NCBI GenBank assembly: GCA_903919455.1
Contig: CAIXIJ010000115.1
Coordinates: 1 to 64,000 of the forward strand
Direction of reading: 5' to 3'
Length of the DNA: 64,000 bases
Origin: an uncultured Acidimicrobiaceae bacterium
Lineage (GTDB): Bacteria > Actinomycetota > Acidimicrobiia > Acidimicrobiales > Ilumatobacteraceae
Shown here: piece after piece, positions 63,253 to 64,000 of the stretch
Layout of the letters: every line of letters begins with the position of its first letter
Position numbering within the stretch: the first letter of the stretch is position 1
The notes under the pieces: model-generated
Told to the model about the DNA's origin: nothing
Seen by the model: only the letters and a program-made list of their open reading frames with translations
Database searches by the model: none
Position numbers and translations under genes: made by a program

Positions 63253-64000
63253 TCAGGCCATCATACGGTCGCGACGGCGCCGGCGCAGGGACAGTGGCCA
63301 CGGTGAGGCAGGTGGCGGCGCGTCGGCGGGCCGAGCCACATGGCGGTAGATCTCGGCGTAGCGCGCGGCCAGCGCCACCATCGAGAAGTCGTCGGCGCGA
63401 CGGTGTCCGGAGGCGGTGAGCCGGCGCGACAGTTGCTCGTCCGTGAGTGCCAGGTGCAGCGCATCAGCAAGCGCCACGGGGTCGCCGGGCTCCACCAGAA
63501 GCGCATCGTGGTCGTGAGTGGCAACGTTGAGATAGCCGGCCAGCGAACTTGCCACGATGCAGGTACCCGCAGCCATCGCCTCGATCAGCACCACCCCGAA
63601 GCTCTCTCCATGCAACGACGGGGCACAGAACACATGCGCACCCTTGAGGCGGCTGATCTTCTCTTCGTCGGTTAAGCGCCCGAGCCATTCGATGCGGGGG
63701 TCGCCTGCCGTTTCGGCTCGCAAGCGTTCGGTGTCGGGGCCGTTGCTGGCCACCCACAGGTGCACCTCTGGGCCAAGTTTCTGCATCGCTGCGATGAGCA
63801 CGTCGAGACCTTTGCGCTCCTCGTGACGACCGCAGAAGAAGATGGTCGGGCCATCGGTGGGCCACGGCGTGGCAGACCGATACTCGTCCAACTCCACACC
63901 GTTGAAGAGCACCTCATACTCGCCGCCGATGCTGGCCTGCACCAGTGCCTTGGCATCCTTGGAGACCGCAACGTTGTGGGCAACGTTCTTCGCAGCAGCC
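63253..64000 (-). CDS. pimA: PimA-like GT4 mannosyltransferase, start outside window
   Basis: Only the C-terminal part (about 248 residues) is in the window; the frame is open to the edge. It is the nucleotide-sugar-binding half of a GT-B glycosyltransferase: FFCGRHEERKGLDVLIAAMQ and APSLHGESFGVVLIEAMAAG, with the E-x7-E type motif. These closely resemble mycobacterial PimA, the first mannosyltransferase of PIM synthesis. patA and pgsA, which neighbour pimA in mycobacteria, are here 11 kb away. Another GT4 role cannot be excluded. The product ends in a basic tail, RRRRRDRMMA. Confidence 0.8.
   Translation of the reverse strand, partial: AAAKNVAHNVAVSKDAKALVQASIGGEYEVLFNGVELDEYRSATPWPTDGPTIFFCGRHEERKGLDVLIAAMQKLGPEVHLWVASNGPDTERLRAETAGDPRIEWLGRLTDEEKISRLKGAHVFCAPSLHGESFGVVLIEAMAAGTCIVASSLAGYLNVATHDHDALLVEPGDPVALADALHLALTDEQLSRRLTASGHRRADDFSMVALAARYAEIYRHVARPADAPPPASPWPLSLRRRRRDRMMA

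Overview
This window comes from a GC-rich, high-coding-density bacterial chromosome. The gene content points to Actinomycetota, most likely class Acidimicrobiia. That placement is inference. It rests on a BldD orthologue, phosphatidylinositol-mannoside genes (pgsA, patA, pimA), the yajC-secD-secF-apt-rel block, a eukaryote-like NADP isocitrate dehydrogenase, GTG starts with 4-bp stop/start overlaps, and many starts preceded by TAnnnT instead of a Shine-Dalgarno. I see no transposase, integrase, phage gene, CRISPR array or rRNA. One tRNA (Val, GAC) is present. There is no gene-free stretch longer than 300 bases.

Layout. Positions 1-2091 (+): end of a MOSC protein, then an ECF-like sigma factor coupled to a membrane-anchored DUF4232-like protein. 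Positions 2107-9213 hold a glycolate oxidase region: glcF, then glcD-glcE in one overlapping minus-strand run with a phosphotransferase, a metallo-beta-lactamase-fold hydrolase and two small envelope proteins. A Nei-type DNA glycosylase lies between glcF and that run. Positions 9210-23476 continue the run upstream as a housekeeping series: icd, queA, tgt, yajC, secD, secF, apt, rel, hisS, aspS, NUDIX, rarA. The run covers tRNA modification and charging, protein export, purine salvage and stringent response, and DNA damage tolerance.

Positions 23580-31357 are accessory: a large lipoprotein, a taurine-type ABC transporter (permease, binding protein, ATPase), an acyl-CoA dehydrogenase, an alkylsulfatase-like hydrolase and an EamA exporter. 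Together they look like an organosulfur scavenging locus. Positions 31401-36663 are regulatory: an ECF sigma factor with a 51-residue partner, a divergent double-PAS protein, tRNA-Val, a GGDEF-EAL protein with a degenerate GGDEF and an intact EAL, hemW, and a BldD orthologue that keeps the complete cyclic-di-GMP-binding signature. This neighbourhood is the most interesting part of the window.

Positions 36796-52373 hold the conserved set rsmE-dnaJ-hrcA, lepA, rpsT, holA, comEC, comEA, interrupted by a photolyase, a histidine phosphatase, an MFS transporter and a second family-A DNA polymerase. The first two phosphatidylinositol-mannoside genes (patA, pgsA) follow. Positions 52400-64000 contain a dienelactone hydrolase, ruvCAB, a secreted esterase-like lipoprotein, a 1-Cys peroxiredoxin, yebC, pdxT-pdxS, a DUF3048 lipoprotein, htpX-lemA and the start-less end of a PimA-like mannosyltransferase.

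Starts were chosen by homology to family N-termini, stop/start overlaps, ribosome binding sites and the recurring TAnnnT spacing. All family assignments are by reading motifs, not by database search.
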